From assembly GCF_001976065.1 (NCBI RefSeq), contig NZ_MNAH01000004.1, positions 560,519-624,518 of the forward strand: a stretch of 64,000 nucleotides of DNA, given 5' to 3'. A model generated the notes under the pieces. That model was given only the letters and a program-made list of their open reading frames with translations. It did no database searches and was not told the DNA's origin. Source of the DNA: Pseudomonas putida (GTDB taxonomy: Bacteria > Pseudomonadota > Gammaproteobacteria > Pseudomonadales > Pseudomonadaceae). Both the position numbers and the translations under genes were made by a program. Positions 7,967-17,121 of this stretch are shown here, piece by piece; the stretch's first letter is position 1; the number at the start of each line of letters is the position of its first letter.

Positions 7967-9763
7967 CTGGTCAACGTCGGTGCCCTTCAGCACGGCCACG
8001 TAGTACGACAGCAACTGCAGCGGGATGGTGTAGAGGATCGGCGACAGGATGTCGTGGATGTGCGGCATTTGCACAACGTGCGTGCCTTCACCGTTGGTCA
8101 TGCCGGCCTTCTCGTCAGCGAAGACAATAAGCTCGCCACCACGGGCGCGAACTTCCTGGAGGTTGGACTTCAGCTTCTCCAGCAGTTCGTTGTTCGGCGC
8201 TACGGTCACCACGGGCATGTCGTTATCCACAAGCGCCAGCGGGCCGTGTTTGAGCTCGCCCGCCGGGTAGGCTTCGGCGTGGATGTAGGAAATTTCCTTG
8301 AGCTTGAGCGCCCCTTCCATGGCTACCGGGAATTGCGCGCCGCGGCCCAGGAACAGGGTGTGGTTCTTCTCGGCGAACAGCTCGGCGATTTTTTCCACGG
8401 TGCTGTCCATCGCCAGCGCTTCACCCAGACGGGTCGGCAAGCGACGCAGTTCTTCGACCAGCGTGGCTTCAACGCCCTTGGCCAATGTGCCGCGAACCTG
8501 GCCCAGGGACAGGGTCAGCAACAGCAGACCGACCAATTGCGTGGTGAAGGCTTTGGTGGAAGCCACGCCGATTTCGCGACCGGCCTGGGTCAGCAGGGTC
8601 AGGTCGGATTCACGCACCAGGGAGCTGATGCCGACGTTGCAGATGGCCAGGCTGGCGAGGAAGCCCAGTTCCTTGGCATTGCGCAGCGCCGCCAGGGTGT
8701 CGGCGGTTTCGCCGGACTGGGAGATGGTCACGAACAGCGTGTCGGGTTGCACCACGACTTTGCGGTAGCGGAATTCGCTGGCGACTTCGACCTGGCACGG
8801 GATGCCGGCCAGTTCTTCCAGCCAGTAACGGGCGACCATGCCGGCGTGGTAGCTGGTGCCGCACGCGACAATCTGCACGTTGCGCACCTTGGCGAACAGC
8901 TCCGCGGCCTGCGGGCCGAAAGCCTGCACCAGCACACCGTTCGGGCTCAAACGACCTTCCAGGGTGCGCTGCACCACGGACGGTTGTTCGTGGATTTCCT
9001 TGAGCATGAAATGGCGGAACTCGCCCTTTTCAGCAGCTTCGGCGCCGTCGCGATATTGCACGGACTCACGCTCGACAGCCTTGCCGTTGATATCCCAGAT
9101 CTTCACGCTGTCGCGGCGAATTTCGGCGATATCGCCCTCTTCCAGGTACATGAAACGGTCAGTCACCTGGCGCAGCGCCAATTGGTCGGACGCCAGGAAG
9201 TTCTCACCCAGTCCCAGGCCGATCACCAGCGGGCTGCCACTGCGGGCGGCTACCAGGCGATCGGGTTGCTGCGCGCTGATCACGGCCAGACCGTAAGCAC
9301 CGTGCAGCTCCTTCACCGTCGCCTTGAGGGCTGCGGTCAGGTCAGGAAGATCCTTGAGTTTGTGGTTCAGCAGGTGAGCGATGACTTCAGTGTCGGTGTC
9401 CGAGGTGAACACGTATCCCAAGGCCTTGAGTTGTTCACGCAGGGCTTCATGGTTTTCGATGATGCCGTTGTGTACCACGGCCAGATCGCCAGAGAAGTGC
9501 GGATGCGCGTTGCGCTCGCACGGTGCACCGTGAGTGGCCCAGCGCGTATGGGCGATGCCCAGTCGACCGATCAGCGCTTCTTCAGCCAAGGCCTGCTCGA
9601 GTTCGCTGACCTTGCCCGGGCGACGCATGCGCTCGAGCTTCTGGTCGTTGGTATACACCGCCACGCCGGCGCTGTCATACCCACGGTATTCCAGACGCTT
9701 GAGACCTTCGACCAGGATGGCAGTGATGTTACGTTCTGCGACTGCGCCAACAATTCCACACAT
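7931..9763 (-). CDS. glmS: Glutamine-fructose-6-phosphate aminotransferase (isomerising)
   Basis: This 610-residue enzyme makes glucosamine-6-phosphate from fructose-6-phosphate and glutamine, the first step to UDP-GlcNAc. The N-terminal glutaminase domain starts MCGIVGA, with Cys2 becoming the N-terminal nucleophile, and has the RGYDSAG motif. Two SIS sugar isomerase domains follow (SQSGETADTLAALR; AYPAGELKHGPLAL), and the end is NLAKSVTVE. The start is fixed because the mature enzyme needs Cys after Met. Its ATG is one base after the stop of the regulator gene, so its ribosome site lies inside that gene and the two are coupled. The end carries attTn7. No glmS ribozyme is expected or seen. 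Confidence 0.98.
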   Translation of the reverse strand: MCGIVGAVAERNITAILVEGLKRLEYRGYDSAGVAVYTNDQKLERMRRPGKVSELEQALAEEALIGRLGIAHTRWATHGAPCERNAHPHFSGDLAVVHNGIIENHEALREQLKALGYVFTSDTDTEVIAHLLNHKLKDLPDLTAALKATVKELHGAYGLAVISAQQPDRLVAARSGSPLVIGLGLGENFLASDQLALRQVTDRFMYLEEGDIAEIRRDSVKIWDINGKAVERESVQYRDGAEAAEKGEFRHFMLKEIHEQPSVVQRTLEGRLSPNGVLVQAFGPQAAELFAKVRNVQIVACGTSYHAGMVARYWLEELAGIPCQVEVASEFRYRKVVVQPDTLFVTISQSGETADTLAALRNAKELGFLASLAICNVGISSLVRESDLTLLTQAGREIGVASTKAFTTQLVGLLLLTLSLGQVRGTLAKGVEATLVEELRRLPTRLGEALAMDSTVEKIAELFAEKNHTLFLGRGAQFPVAMEGALKLKEISYIHAEAYPAGELKHGPLALVDNDMPVVTVAPNNELLEKLKSNLQEVRARGGELIVFADEKAGMTNGEGTHVVQMPHIHDILSPILYTIPLQLLSYYVAVLKGTDVDQPRNLAKSVTVE

Positions 9764-9764
9764 G

Positions 9765-10541
9765 TTATTTCTCCTGACTGACAGCCGCGCAAATCAAAGT
9801 GATACCGCGGGCTAGTATCTGATCCCGCGCTTCAAGCGGCAGGCGATCATCGGTAATGAGGGTATGGACGCTGCTCCAGGGCAGCTCCAGGTTGGGAATC
9901 TTGCGACCGATCTTGTCGGCCTCCACCATCACGACCACTTCACGGGCGACTTCGGCCATGACCCGGCTAAGTCCCAGCAATTCGTTGAAGGTGGTTGTAC
10001 CGCGGACCAGATCAATGCCATCGGCACCGATGAACAATTGATCGAAGTCGTAGGAGCGCAGTACCTGTTCGGCAACCTGCCCCTGAAAGGATTCCGAATG
10101 CGGATCCCAGGTGCCGCCGGTCATCAACAGTACCGGCTCATGCTCCAGTTCGCTCAAGGCATTGGCGACGTGCAGGGAGTTGGTCATGACCACCAGGCCC
10201 GGTTGCAGGCCCAATTCCGGAATCATCGAGGCAGTCGTGCTGCCACTGTCTATGATGATGCGTGCATGTTCGCGAATCCGCGCGACGGCAGCGCGAGCAA
10301 TCGCCTGCTTATATTTGGAGATGGGTTGGCTTAGGTCGGCCACCAGTTCCTGAGGCAGGGTGATCGCACCGCCATAGCGACGCAGGAGCAGACCGTTGCT
10401 TTCAAGCGCTGCCAAATCCTTGCGGATCGTAACCTCAGAGGTTTCGAAACGCTTGGCCAACTCATCCACACTGACTTCGCCCTGCTCATTGAGCAAGGCA
10501 AGAATGTTGTGGCGTCGTTGAGGTGTGTTGCGCTTCGACAT
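9765..10541 (-). CDS. glmR: DeoR/GlpR-family regulator, GlmR-like
   Basis: A 258-residue regulator. The N-terminal DeoR helix-turn-helix is clear (QRRHNILALLNEQGEVSVDE, then VTIRKDLAALESNGLLLRRY), followed by a sugar-phosphate sensor domain (IIDSGSTT). The start at 10541 (MSKRNTPQRR) is preferred over an upstream in-frame codon because it gives the usual family N-terminus. In P. aeruginosa the gene at this place (PA5550) is called glmR and acts on glmS; assignment here rests on position and family. The gene is one base from glmS. A CGAAA-rich palindrome just upstream is a likely autoregulatory operator. Confidence 0.9.
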   Translation of the reverse strand: MSKRNTPQRRHNILALLNEQGEVSVDELAKRFETSEVTIRKDLAALESNGLLLRRYGGAITLPQELVADLSQPISKYKQAIARAAVARIREHARIIIDSGSTTASMIPELGLQPGLVVMTNSLHVANALSELEHEPVLLMTGGTWDPHSESFQGQVAEQVLRSYDFDQLFIGADGIDLVRGTTTFNELLGLSRVMAEVAREVVVMVEADKIGRKIPNLELPWSSVHTLITDDRLPLEARDQILARGITLICAAVSQEK

Positions 10542-10552
10542 AATTTGATAAG

Positions 10553-10575
10553 TTTCGATTCGAAAGATAACGAAA
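10553..10575. promoter_or_regulatory. Putative GlmR operator
   Basis: The palindrome TTTCGATTCGAAA (10553-10565) is followed ten bases later by another CGAAA (10571-10575), directly upstream of the glmR start. DeoR/GlpR-type repressors commonly bind TTTCG/CGAAA half-sites, so autoregulation is inferred. Confidence 0.5.
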
Positions 10576-10646
10576 GCAATCAAACCCTATCAGGGAAATT
10601 TCGTCAAGCGGGGAGTGATGAGAAGGCCTGTGGATAAAAACATTAA

Positions 10647-10678
10647 CGGCAAGCCTCCTGAAGAAGCGAGGCTTGCCG
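10647..10678 (-). terminator. Terminator after glmU
   Basis: An 11-bp perfect stem (CGGCAAGCCTC / GAGGCTTGCCG) with a 10-base loop; on the minus strand it is followed by TTAATGTTTTT. It separates glmU from glmR, so the two are separate transcripts at least in part. Confidence 0.8.
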
Positions 10679-10735
10679 ATTAATATAATTGACAGCCTGT
10701 GAGTAACTGCTGCCAATCACACAGGTGTGGATAAC

Positions 10736-12103
10736 TTAGCTCTTCTTGAGCTTTTCCGGGCGCTTCCAACCATCGATATTCTTCTGGCGAGCCCGGGCGA
10801 CCGCCAACTGCGCTTTATCCACAGTCGAGGTGATAGTCGACCCGGCTGCCGTGGTAGCACCGTCCAAGATATCCACAGGTGCCACCAACGAGTTGTTGGA
10901 ACCGATGAATACATCTTCGCCCAGTACGGTTTTCCACTTGTTCGCGCCATCGTAATTGCACGTGATGGTACCGGCGCCGATGTTGGTGCGCGCACCCACT
11001 TCGGCATCGCCCAGATAGGTCAGATGGCCGGCCTTGGCGCCTTCGCCCAAGTGAGCATTTTTCAGTTCGACAAAGTTACCCACATGCGCCCGCGCTTCCA
11101 GCACAGTGCCTGGACGCAAACGCGCGAACGGACCGGCATCGCTGCCTTCGCCGAGAGTCGCACCTTCAATATGGCTGTTGGCCTTGATCACCACACCTTT
11201 GCGCAAGGTGCTGTCCTTGATCACGCAGTTCGGGCCGATCACTACGTCATCTTCAATGATGACCTTGCCTTCAAGAATCACGTTGATATCGATCAGTACG
11301 TCGCGACCTACGCTGACTTCACCGCGAACATCGAAACGGGCCGGGTCACGCAGGGTTACGCCTTGGGCCATCAAGCGACGGCCGGCGCGCAGCTGATAAT
11401 GGCGTTCGAGGTCGGAAAGTTGCTTGCGGTCGTTGGCGCCCTGCACTTCCATGGCGTCATGGGGTTGTTCGGTGGCCACCACCAGCCCATCGTTGACCGC
11501 CATTTCGATCACGTCGGTCAGGTAATACTCGCCCTGCGCGTTGTTGTTCGACAGGCGACCCGTCCAGTCGGCCAGGCGATCGGCAGGCACGGCAAGGATG
11601 CCGGTGTTGCCTTCGTTGATGGCGCGCTGAGCCTCGTTGGCATCCTTGTGCTCGACGATGGCAGAGACCTTGCCATCAGCGTCGCGAACGATTCGGCCGT
11701 AACCGGTTGCGTCATCCAGCTCAACGGTGAGCAGGCCCATCTGCCCGGGCACCACCAGCTTGAGCAAGCGCTGCAGGGTTTCGATTTCAATCAACGGCAC
11801 ATCACCGTAAAGCACCAGCACGGTGTCGGCCTTGATGAACGGAACGGCCTGGGCCACGGCATGACCGGTGCCCAATTGTTTGTCCTGGAGGACGAAGTTC
11901 AGATCGTCAGCGGCCAGGCGCTCGCGTACTGCATCGGCACCATGGCCAATCACCACGTGTATGCGCTGTGGATCAAGTTGTCGGGCGCTGTGGATAACAT
12001 GGCCAAGCATCGAATTGCCGGCAATCGGGTGCAAGACTTTCGGCAGGGCCGAACGCATGCGGGTGCCCTGGCCAGCAGCGAGGATAACGATTTCAAGAGA
12101 CAT
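10736..12103 (-). CDS. glmU: Bifunctional GlmU: GlcNAc-1-P uridyltransferase / glucosamine-1-P acetyltransferase
   Basis: A 455-residue cytosolic enzyme performing the last two steps to UDP-GlcNAc for peptidoglycan and LPS. The N-terminal nucleotidyltransferase domain has LAAGQGTRM near residue 8 and the lysine of LPKVLHPI; the metal-binding YGDVPLI follows. The C-terminal half is a left-handed beta-helix acetyltransferase, seen as isoleucine- and valine-rich hexads, with the conserved KAGHLTYLGDAEVG and NIGAGTITCNYDG. It lies downstream of the ATP synthase operon in the same direction, separated by a terminator. Three exact DnaA boxes lie in or just after it (10726, 10815, 11989). Confidence 0.98.
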   Translation of the reverse strand: MSLEIVILAAGQGTRMRSALPKVLHPIAGNSMLGHVIHSARQLDPQRIHVVIGHGADAVRERLAADDLNFVLQDKQLGTGHAVAQAVPFIKADTVLVLYGDVPLIEIETLQRLLKLVVPGQMGLLTVELDDATGYGRIVRDADGKVSAIVEHKDANEAQRAINEGNTGILAVPADRLADWTGRLSNNNAQGEYYLTDVIEMAVNDGLVVATEQPHDAMEVQGANDRKQLSDLERHYQLRAGRRLMAQGVTLRDPARFDVRGEVSVGRDVLIDINVILEGKVIIEDDVVIGPNCVIKDSTLRKGVVIKANSHIEGATLGEGSDAGPFARLRPGTVLEARAHVGNFVELKNAHLGEGAKAGHLTYLGDAEVGARTNIGAGTITCNYDGANKWKTVLGEDVFIGSNNSLVAPVDILDGATTAAGSTITSTVDKAQLAVARARQKNIDGWKRPEKLKKS

Positions 12104-12162
12104 GACTGGCTACCAATCCTGGGTGGTCAGCGGCTGCGACCAACGTGATGAATATCGGAAAA

Positions 12163-12192
12163 GAAAAAAGGGTAGCCGAGGCTACCCTTTTT
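12163..12192. terminator. Terminator of the ATP synthase operon
   Basis: GGTAGCC and GGCTACC form a perfect stem flanked by A-runs on one side and T-runs on the other, so it can work on both strands. It sits between atpC and glmU. Confidence 0.9.
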
Positions 12193-12217
12193 AATCAATC
12201 ACACAACAAGTGCCGAC

Positions 12218-12643
12218 TTAGTGGCCGAACTTCTTGCGGATCTGCTGGACGGTGCGCAGCTGAGCTGCGGCCTCGGCCAGACGTGCGGCAGCGGAGCCGT
12301 AATCGAATTCCGCGCCACGTTCATGCAAGGCCTTCTCGGCAGCCTTGACGGCTTCCTGAGCGGAGGCTTCATCCAGGTCGGCAGCACGTTGCACGGTGTC
12401 GGCAAGAACCTTGACCATGTTCGGCTGAACCTCGAGGAAACCACCGGAGATGTAATACACCTCCTCTTCCCCGCCCTGCTTGACCAGGCGGATCGGACCT
12501 GGCTTGAGATTAGTGATCAGCGGCGCGTGACCCAGGGCGATACCAAGATCACCCAGTGCACCGTGCGCAATCACCATCTCGACCAGACCGGAAAAGATTT
12601 CCCCTTCCGCGCTGACGATATCGCAATGGACTGTCATAGCCAT
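12218..12643 (-). CDS. atpC: ATP synthase F1 subunit epsilon
   Basis: A 141-residue subunit of the central rotor stalk that couples F1 to the c-ring and inhibits wasteful hydrolysis. The N-terminal beta-sandwich begins MAMTVHCDIVSAEGEIFSGL, with the conserved GDLGIALGHAPLIT; the C-terminal helical hairpin (residues about 90-140) is alanine- and glutamate-rich. The start at 12643 has GAGG seven bases upstream; the Met two codons later is a possible alternative. It is the last gene of the atp operon. Confidence 0.97.
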   Translation of the reverse strand: MAMTVHCDIVSAEGEIFSGLVEMVIAHGALGDLGIALGHAPLITNLKPGPIRLVKQGGEEEVYYISGGFLEVQPNMVKVLADTVQRAADLDEASAQEAVKAAEKALHERGAEFDYGSAAARLAEAAAQLRTVQQIRKKFGH

Positions 12644-12688
12644 CTGATTGCCTCAACCTAAATTAGCGCCCGTTTCCGGGCGCCGGGA

Positions 12689-14068
12689 TTACAGTTTCTT
12701 GGCTTTCTCGATCGCTTCTTCGATGCCGCCAACCATGTAGAACGCTTGTTCTGGCAGGTGGTCGTAGTCACCGTTGAGGATGCCTTTGAAGCCAGCAATG
12801 GTGTCTTTCAGGGAAACGTATTTACCCGATGCACCGGTGAAGACTTCAGCCACGAAGAACGGCTGCGACAAGAAACGCTGGATCTTACGAGCACGGTTTA
12901 CCAACTGCTTGTCGGCTTCCGACAGCTCGTCCATACCCAGGATCGCAATGATGTCCTTCAGTTCTTTGTAACGCTGCAGAACGTACTGAACGCCGCGAGC
13001 GGTGTCGTAGTGGTCCTGGCCGATTACGTTCGGGTCCAGCTGGCGCGAAGTCGAGTCCAGTGGGTCTACCGCTGGGTAGATACCCAGGGAAGCGATGTCA
13101 CGGGACAGAACGACGGTGGCGTCCAAGTGGGCGAAGGTGGTCGCTGGCGACGGGTCGGTCAAGTCGTCCGCAGGTACGTATACCGCTTGGATCGAGGTGA
13201 TCGAACCTTCCTTGGTCGAAGTGATACGTTCTTGCAGAACGCCCATCTCTTCAGCCAGGGTCGGCTGGTAACCTACTGCCGAAGGCATACGGCCCAGCAG
13301 TGCGGATACTTCAGTACCGGCCAGGGTGTAACGATAGATGTTGTCGACGAACAGCAGAACGTCGTTACCTTCGTCACGGAACTTCTCGGCCATGGTCAGG
13401 CCAGTCAGTGCTACGCGCAGACGGTTTCCCGGCGGCTCGTTCATCTGACCGTAAACCAGTGCCACTTTGTCCAGAACGTTGGAATCCTTCATCTCGTGGT
13501 AGAAGTCGTTACCCTCACGAGTACGCTCACCCACACCGGCGAACACGGAATAACCGCTGTGCTCGATGGCGATGTTACGGATCAGTTCCATCATGTTTAC
13601 GGTTTTGCCTACACCGGCACCACCGAACAGACCAACTTTACCACCCTTGGCGAACGGGCAAACCAGGTCGATAACCTTGATGCCGGTTTCCAGCAGGTCG
13701 TTGCCGCCTGCCTGTTCAGCGAACGAAGGCGCTGCACGGTGGATGCCCCAACGCTCGTCGGTGGCGATTGGGCCAGCTTCGTCGATCGGGTTGCCCAGTA
13801 CGTCCATGATCCGGCCCAGGGTCGCTTTACCGACCGGTACGGAGATGGCTGCGCCAGAATCGGTAACTTCCAGACCGCGCTTCAAGCCCTCGGTGGAACC
13901 CATCGCAATGGTGCGAACCACGCCGTCGCCCAGCTGCTGCTGAACTTCCAGGGTGGTTTCGGCCGCGCTCACTACTTTCAGCGCGTTGTAGATGCTCGGT
14001 ACGCTGTCGCGTGGAAATTCCACGTCGATAACGGCGCCGATGATTTGAACGATACGTCCGCTACTCAT
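12689..14068 (-). CDS. atpD: ATP synthase F1 subunit beta (catalytic)
   Basis: A 459-residue catalytic subunit in the cytoplasmic F1 head. It shows the P-loop GGAGVGKTVNMMELI near residue 150, the catalytic glutamate in GVGERTREGNDFYHEM, the Walker B region VLLFVDNIYRYTLAGTEVSA and the DELSEAD motif in the C-terminal domain. It makes ATP with AtpA in an alternating hexamer. It lies between atpG and atpC in the standard order. Confidence 0.99.
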   Translation of the reverse strand: MSSGRIVQIIGAVIDVEFPRDSVPSIYNALKVVSAAETTLEVQQQLGDGVVRTIAMGSTEGLKRGLEVTDSGAAISVPVGKATLGRIMDVLGNPIDEAGPIATDERWGIHRAAPSFAEQAGGNDLLETGIKVIDLVCPFAKGGKVGLFGGAGVGKTVNMMELIRNIAIEHSGYSVFAGVGERTREGNDFYHEMKDSNVLDKVALVYGQMNEPPGNRLRVALTGLTMAEKFRDEGNDVLLFVDNIYRYTLAGTEVSALLGRMPSAVGYQPTLAEEMGVLQERITSTKEGSITSIQAVYVPADDLTDPSPATTFAHLDATVVLSRDIASLGIYPAVDPLDSTSRQLDPNVIGQDHYDTARGVQYVLQRYKELKDIIAILGMDELSEADKQLVNRARKIQRFLSQPFFVAEVFTGASGKYVSLKDTIAGFKGILNGDYDHLPEQAFYMVGGIEEAIEKAKKL

Positions 14069-14095
14069 AGCTGGATCCTCTGAATATTTGAACCG

Positions 14096-14956
14096 TTAAA
14101 CCGCGGCAGCGCCGCCGACGATTTCCGAGATCTCTTGGGTGATCGCAGCCTGACGCGCCTTGTTGTAGACCAGCTGCAAATCGCTGATCAAATCACCGGC
14201 GTTGTCGGTAGCGTTCTTCATCGCGATCATCCGCGCAGCTTGTTCAGCCGCGTTGTTCTCGACCACCGCCTGGTAGACCTGCGACTCAACGTAGCGGACC
14301 ATCAAGCCGTCAAGCAGCTCTTTGGCGTCCGGTTCGTAGAGATAGTCCCAGTGGTGCTTGAGGTCCTGATCCGGGGTTGCCACCAGTGGAATCAATTGTT
14401 CCACGGTAGGCTGTTGCGTCATGGTGTTGATGAACTTGTTGGATACCACGGACAGGCGGTCAATACGGCCGTCCAGGTAGGCATCCAGCATCACCTTGAC
14501 GCTACCGATCAAGTCGTTGATCGACGGCTCTTCACCCAGGTGGCTGATAGCTGCTACGACGTTGCCGCCGAAGTTGCGGAAAAAGGCCGCACCCTTGCTA
14601 CCCACTACACACAGATCAATCTCGACGCCTTTCTCGCGGTTTACCGCCATGTCCTTGACCAGGGCCTTGAACAGGTTGGTATTCAAGCCACCGCACAGAC
14701 CACGGTCACTGCTCACTACGACATAACCAACACGCTTGATTTCGCGGTCGATCATGAACGGGTGGCGGTATTCCGGGTTGGCGTTGGCCAGATGTCCAAT
14801 AACCTGGCGGATGCGCTCCGCATAAGGACGGCTAGCAGCCATGCGCATTTGTGCCTTGCGCATTTTGCTGACCGCCACTTTTTCCATGGCGCTGGTAATT
14901 TTTTGCGTGCTTTTGATGCTCGCAATCTTACTGCGAATCTCTTTTGCGCCTGCCAT
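14096..14956 (-). CDS. atpG: ATP synthase F1 subunit gamma
   Basis: A 286-residue central shaft subunit. The N-terminal coiled-coil helix reads MAGAKEIRSKIASIKSTQKI, the middle domain has SSDRGLCGGLNTNLFK, and the C-terminal helix has NATDNAGDLISDLQLVYNKA. These N- and C-terminal helices form the coiled coil that rotates inside the alpha3beta3 ring. Length and order match the family. Confidence 0.98.
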   Translation of the reverse strand: MAGAKEIRSKIASIKSTQKITSAMEKVAVSKMRKAQMRMAASRPYAERIRQVIGHLANANPEYRHPFMIDREIKRVGYVVVSSDRGLCGGLNTNLFKALVKDMAVNREKGVEIDLCVVGSKGAAFFRNFGGNVVAAISHLGEEPSINDLIGSVKVMLDAYLDGRIDRLSVVSNKFINTMTQQPTVEQLIPLVATPDQDLKHHWDYLYEPDAKELLDGLMVRYVESQVYQAVVENNAAEQAARMIAMKNATDNAGDLISDLQLVYNKARQAAITQEISEIVGGAAAV

Positions 14957-15006
14957 GTAACACCTATCAGGTTAGCAAGCGGGAGCCTTGCGGCTCCCGC
15001 TGCGGC

Positions 15007-16551
15007 TTACCAGGTTTGGGTGGCCTTGAACTTCTCGATGCCGGCTTTCATGCCAGCGTCGATATCGTCATTGAAGTCACCCTTCACGTTGATCTTCGCC
15101 ATCAATTCGGCGTGATCGCGGTTGAAGTAAGCAATCAGCGCTTGTTCAAAGCTGCCGACCTTGGCGATTTCGACGTCAGTCAGGAACCCACGCTCAGCGG
15201 CATACAGCGACAACGCCATGTCAGCGATCGACATTGGGGCGTATTGCTTCTGCTTCATCAGCTCGGTAACGCGCTGACCATGCTCAAGTTGCTTACGGGT
15301 CGCTTCGTCCAGGTCAGAAGCGAACTGGGCGAATGCCGCCAGTTCACGGTACTGAGCCAGAGCGGTACGGATACCACCGGACAGCTTCTTGATGATCTTG
15401 GTCTGAGCGGCACCACCCACACGGGATACCGAAACACCGGCGTTCACTGCAGGACGGATGCCCGAGTTGAACATGGCCGATTCCAGGAAGATCTGACCGT
15501 CGGTGATGGAAATCACGTTGGTCGGAACGAACGCGGAAACGTCGCCAGCCTGGGTTTCGATGATCGGCAGTGCGGTCAGGGAACCGGTTTTGCCGGTTAC
15601 TGCGCCGTTGGTGAACTTCTCTACGTACTCTTCCGAAACGCGGGATGCGCGCTCCAGCAGACGGGAGTGGAGATAGAACACGTCGCCTGGGTAAGCTTCA
15701 CGGCCTGGTGGACGGCGCAGCAGCAGGGAAATCTGGCGGTAAGCCACTGCTTGCTTGGACAGATCGTCATAAACGATCAGCGCGTCTTCACCGCGGTCGC
15801 GGAAGTATTCGCCCATGGTGCAACCGGAGTACGGTGCCAGGAATTGCAGTGCAGGAGATTCCGAAGCACTGGCAGCCACGATGATCGTGTTGGCCAGGGC
15901 GCCGTTTTCTTCCAGCTTGCGAACCACGTTGGCAATGGTCGATTGTTTCTGACCGATGGCTACGTAGACGCAGAAAATGCCGCTGTCTTTCTGGTTGATG
16001 ATCGCGTCGATCGCCAGAGCGGTTTTACCGATCTGACGGTCACCGATGATCAGCTCACGCTGGCCACGGCCGACAGGGATCATGGCATCGACAGCCTTGT
16101 AGCCAGTCTGTACAGGCTGGTCTACCGACTTACGCCAGATCACGCCTGGAGCAACTTTCTCGACCGCGTCGGTCTCGGTGTTGCCCAGTGGACCTTTACC
16201 GTCAACAGGATTACCCAGTGCGTCGACTACGCGACCCAGCAGTTCCTTACCAACCGGAACTTCGAGGATGCGGCCGGTGCACTTGGCGCTCATGCCTTCA
16301 GCCAGAGACTGGTAAGCGCCCAGTACAACGGCACCTACGGAGTCTTGCTCCAGGTTGAGGGCCATACCGAAGACGCCGCCCGGAAACTCGATCATCTCGC
16401 CGTACATGACGTCGGCCAGACCGTGAATCCGCACGATACCGTCAGATACGCTGACGACAGTGCCTTCGTTACGGGCTTGGGAGGTCACATCGAGCTTGTC
16501 GATGCGGCCCTTGATAATTTCACTTATTTCGGAAGGATTGAGTTGCTGCAT
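15007..16551 (-). CDS. atpA: ATP synthase F1 subunit alpha
   Basis: A 514-residue non-catalytic nucleotide-binding subunit of the F1 head. It carries the P-loop GDRQIGKTALAIDAIINQ and the conserved LLRRPPGREAYPGDVFYLHS segment, with the arginine finger region SVSRVGGAAQTK. The N-terminus (MQQLNPSEISEIIKGRI) docks subunit delta. It is in standard order between atpH and atpG. Confidence 0.99.
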   Translation of the reverse strand: MQQLNPSEISEIIKGRIDKLDVTSQARNEGTVVSVSDGIVRIHGLADVMYGEMIEFPGGVFGMALNLEQDSVGAVVLGAYQSLAEGMSAKCTGRILEVPVGKELLGRVVDALGNPVDGKGPLGNTETDAVEKVAPGVIWRKSVDQPVQTGYKAVDAMIPVGRGQRELIIGDRQIGKTALAIDAIINQKDSGIFCVYVAIGQKQSTIANVVRKLEENGALANTIIVAASASESPALQFLAPYSGCTMGEYFRDRGEDALIVYDDLSKQAVAYRQISLLLRRPPGREAYPGDVFYLHSRLLERASRVSEEYVEKFTNGAVTGKTGSLTALPIIETQAGDVSAFVPTNVISITDGQIFLESAMFNSGIRPAVNAGVSVSRVGGAAQTKIIKKLSGGIRTALAQYRELAAFAQFASDLDEATRKQLEHGQRVTELMKQKQYAPMSIADMALSLYAAERGFLTDVEIAKVGSFEQALIAYFNRDHAELMAKINVKGDFNDDIDAGMKAGIEKFKATQTW

Positions 16552-16572
16552 TGCTCTGCTGCCCCTTCAAAC

Positions 16573-17109
16573 TCAAGATTTCAATGCTTCGGCAAGTTTC
16601 GCGATTTTGCCGCGAATCGAGCCATCGATAACCAGGTCGCCGGCGCGGATTACGACACCACCTATCAGGGCGGCATCCTCCGCAACTTGCAGGCGCACTT
16701 CCCGGTTGAGTCGTGCACTGAGAACCTTGGCGAGTTTGTCTTGCTGTTCTTGGTTCAATGCAAAAGCACTGGTCACTTCAACGTCTACCGACTTCTCTTG
16801 CTCGGCCTTGTACAGGTCGAAAAGAGCGGAGATCTCCGGCAACAGCGGGAGACGGTCGTTTTCGGCAACGACATTGATGAAATTCTGTGCCTTGGCATCG
16901 AACTTGTCGCCGCACACGTCAATGAACGTGGCGGCCTTTTCTGCGCTCGTCAGTCGCGGGGCCTTGAGCACGCGCTGCATGGTGTCGTCTTCCGACACCG
17001 CTGCTGCCAGGCCGAGCATGGCTGACCAATTGGCCAGTTGCTGGTGGGCCTGAGCGTGCTCGAAGGCCGCCTTAGCGTAAGGTCGGGCCAACGTGGTCAG
17101 TTCTGCCAT
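16573..17109 (-). CDS. atpH: ATP synthase F1 subunit delta
   Basis: A 178-residue peripheral stalk subunit linking the top of F1 to subunit b. The helical N-terminal domain starts MAELTTLARPYAKAAFEHAQ, which is highly typical, and the C-terminal part contains IGGVVIRAGDLVIDGSIRGK, the family signature. It is 12 bases downstream of atpF. Confidence 0.97.
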   Translation of the reverse strand: MAELTTLARPYAKAAFEHAQAHQQLANWSAMLGLAAAVSEDDTMQRVLKAPRLTSAEKAATFIDVCGDKFDAKAQNFINVVAENDRLPLLPEISALFDLYKAEQEKSVDVEVTSAFALNQEQQDKLAKVLSARLNREVRLQVAEDAALIGGVVIRAGDLVIDGSIRGKIAKLAEALKS

Positions 17110-17121
17110 GATCGCCCTCGC

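Noticed and set aside
7922..9781. Long plus-strand open frame of about 619 codons over glmS
   Set aside because: It is exactly antisense to glmS, lacks recognisable domains and is a product of high third-position GC.
11950..11962. CACGTG core in glmU considered as parS
   Set aside because: Flanking bases do not match TGTTC/GAACA.
13980..13995. GTGGAAATTCCACG palindrome in atpD considered as a parS site
   Set aside because: Half-sites are in the wrong order and the CACGTG centre is absent.
14944..17025. Long plus-strand open frame over atpA and atpH
   Set aside because: Antisense shadow of two well-supported ATP synthase genes.
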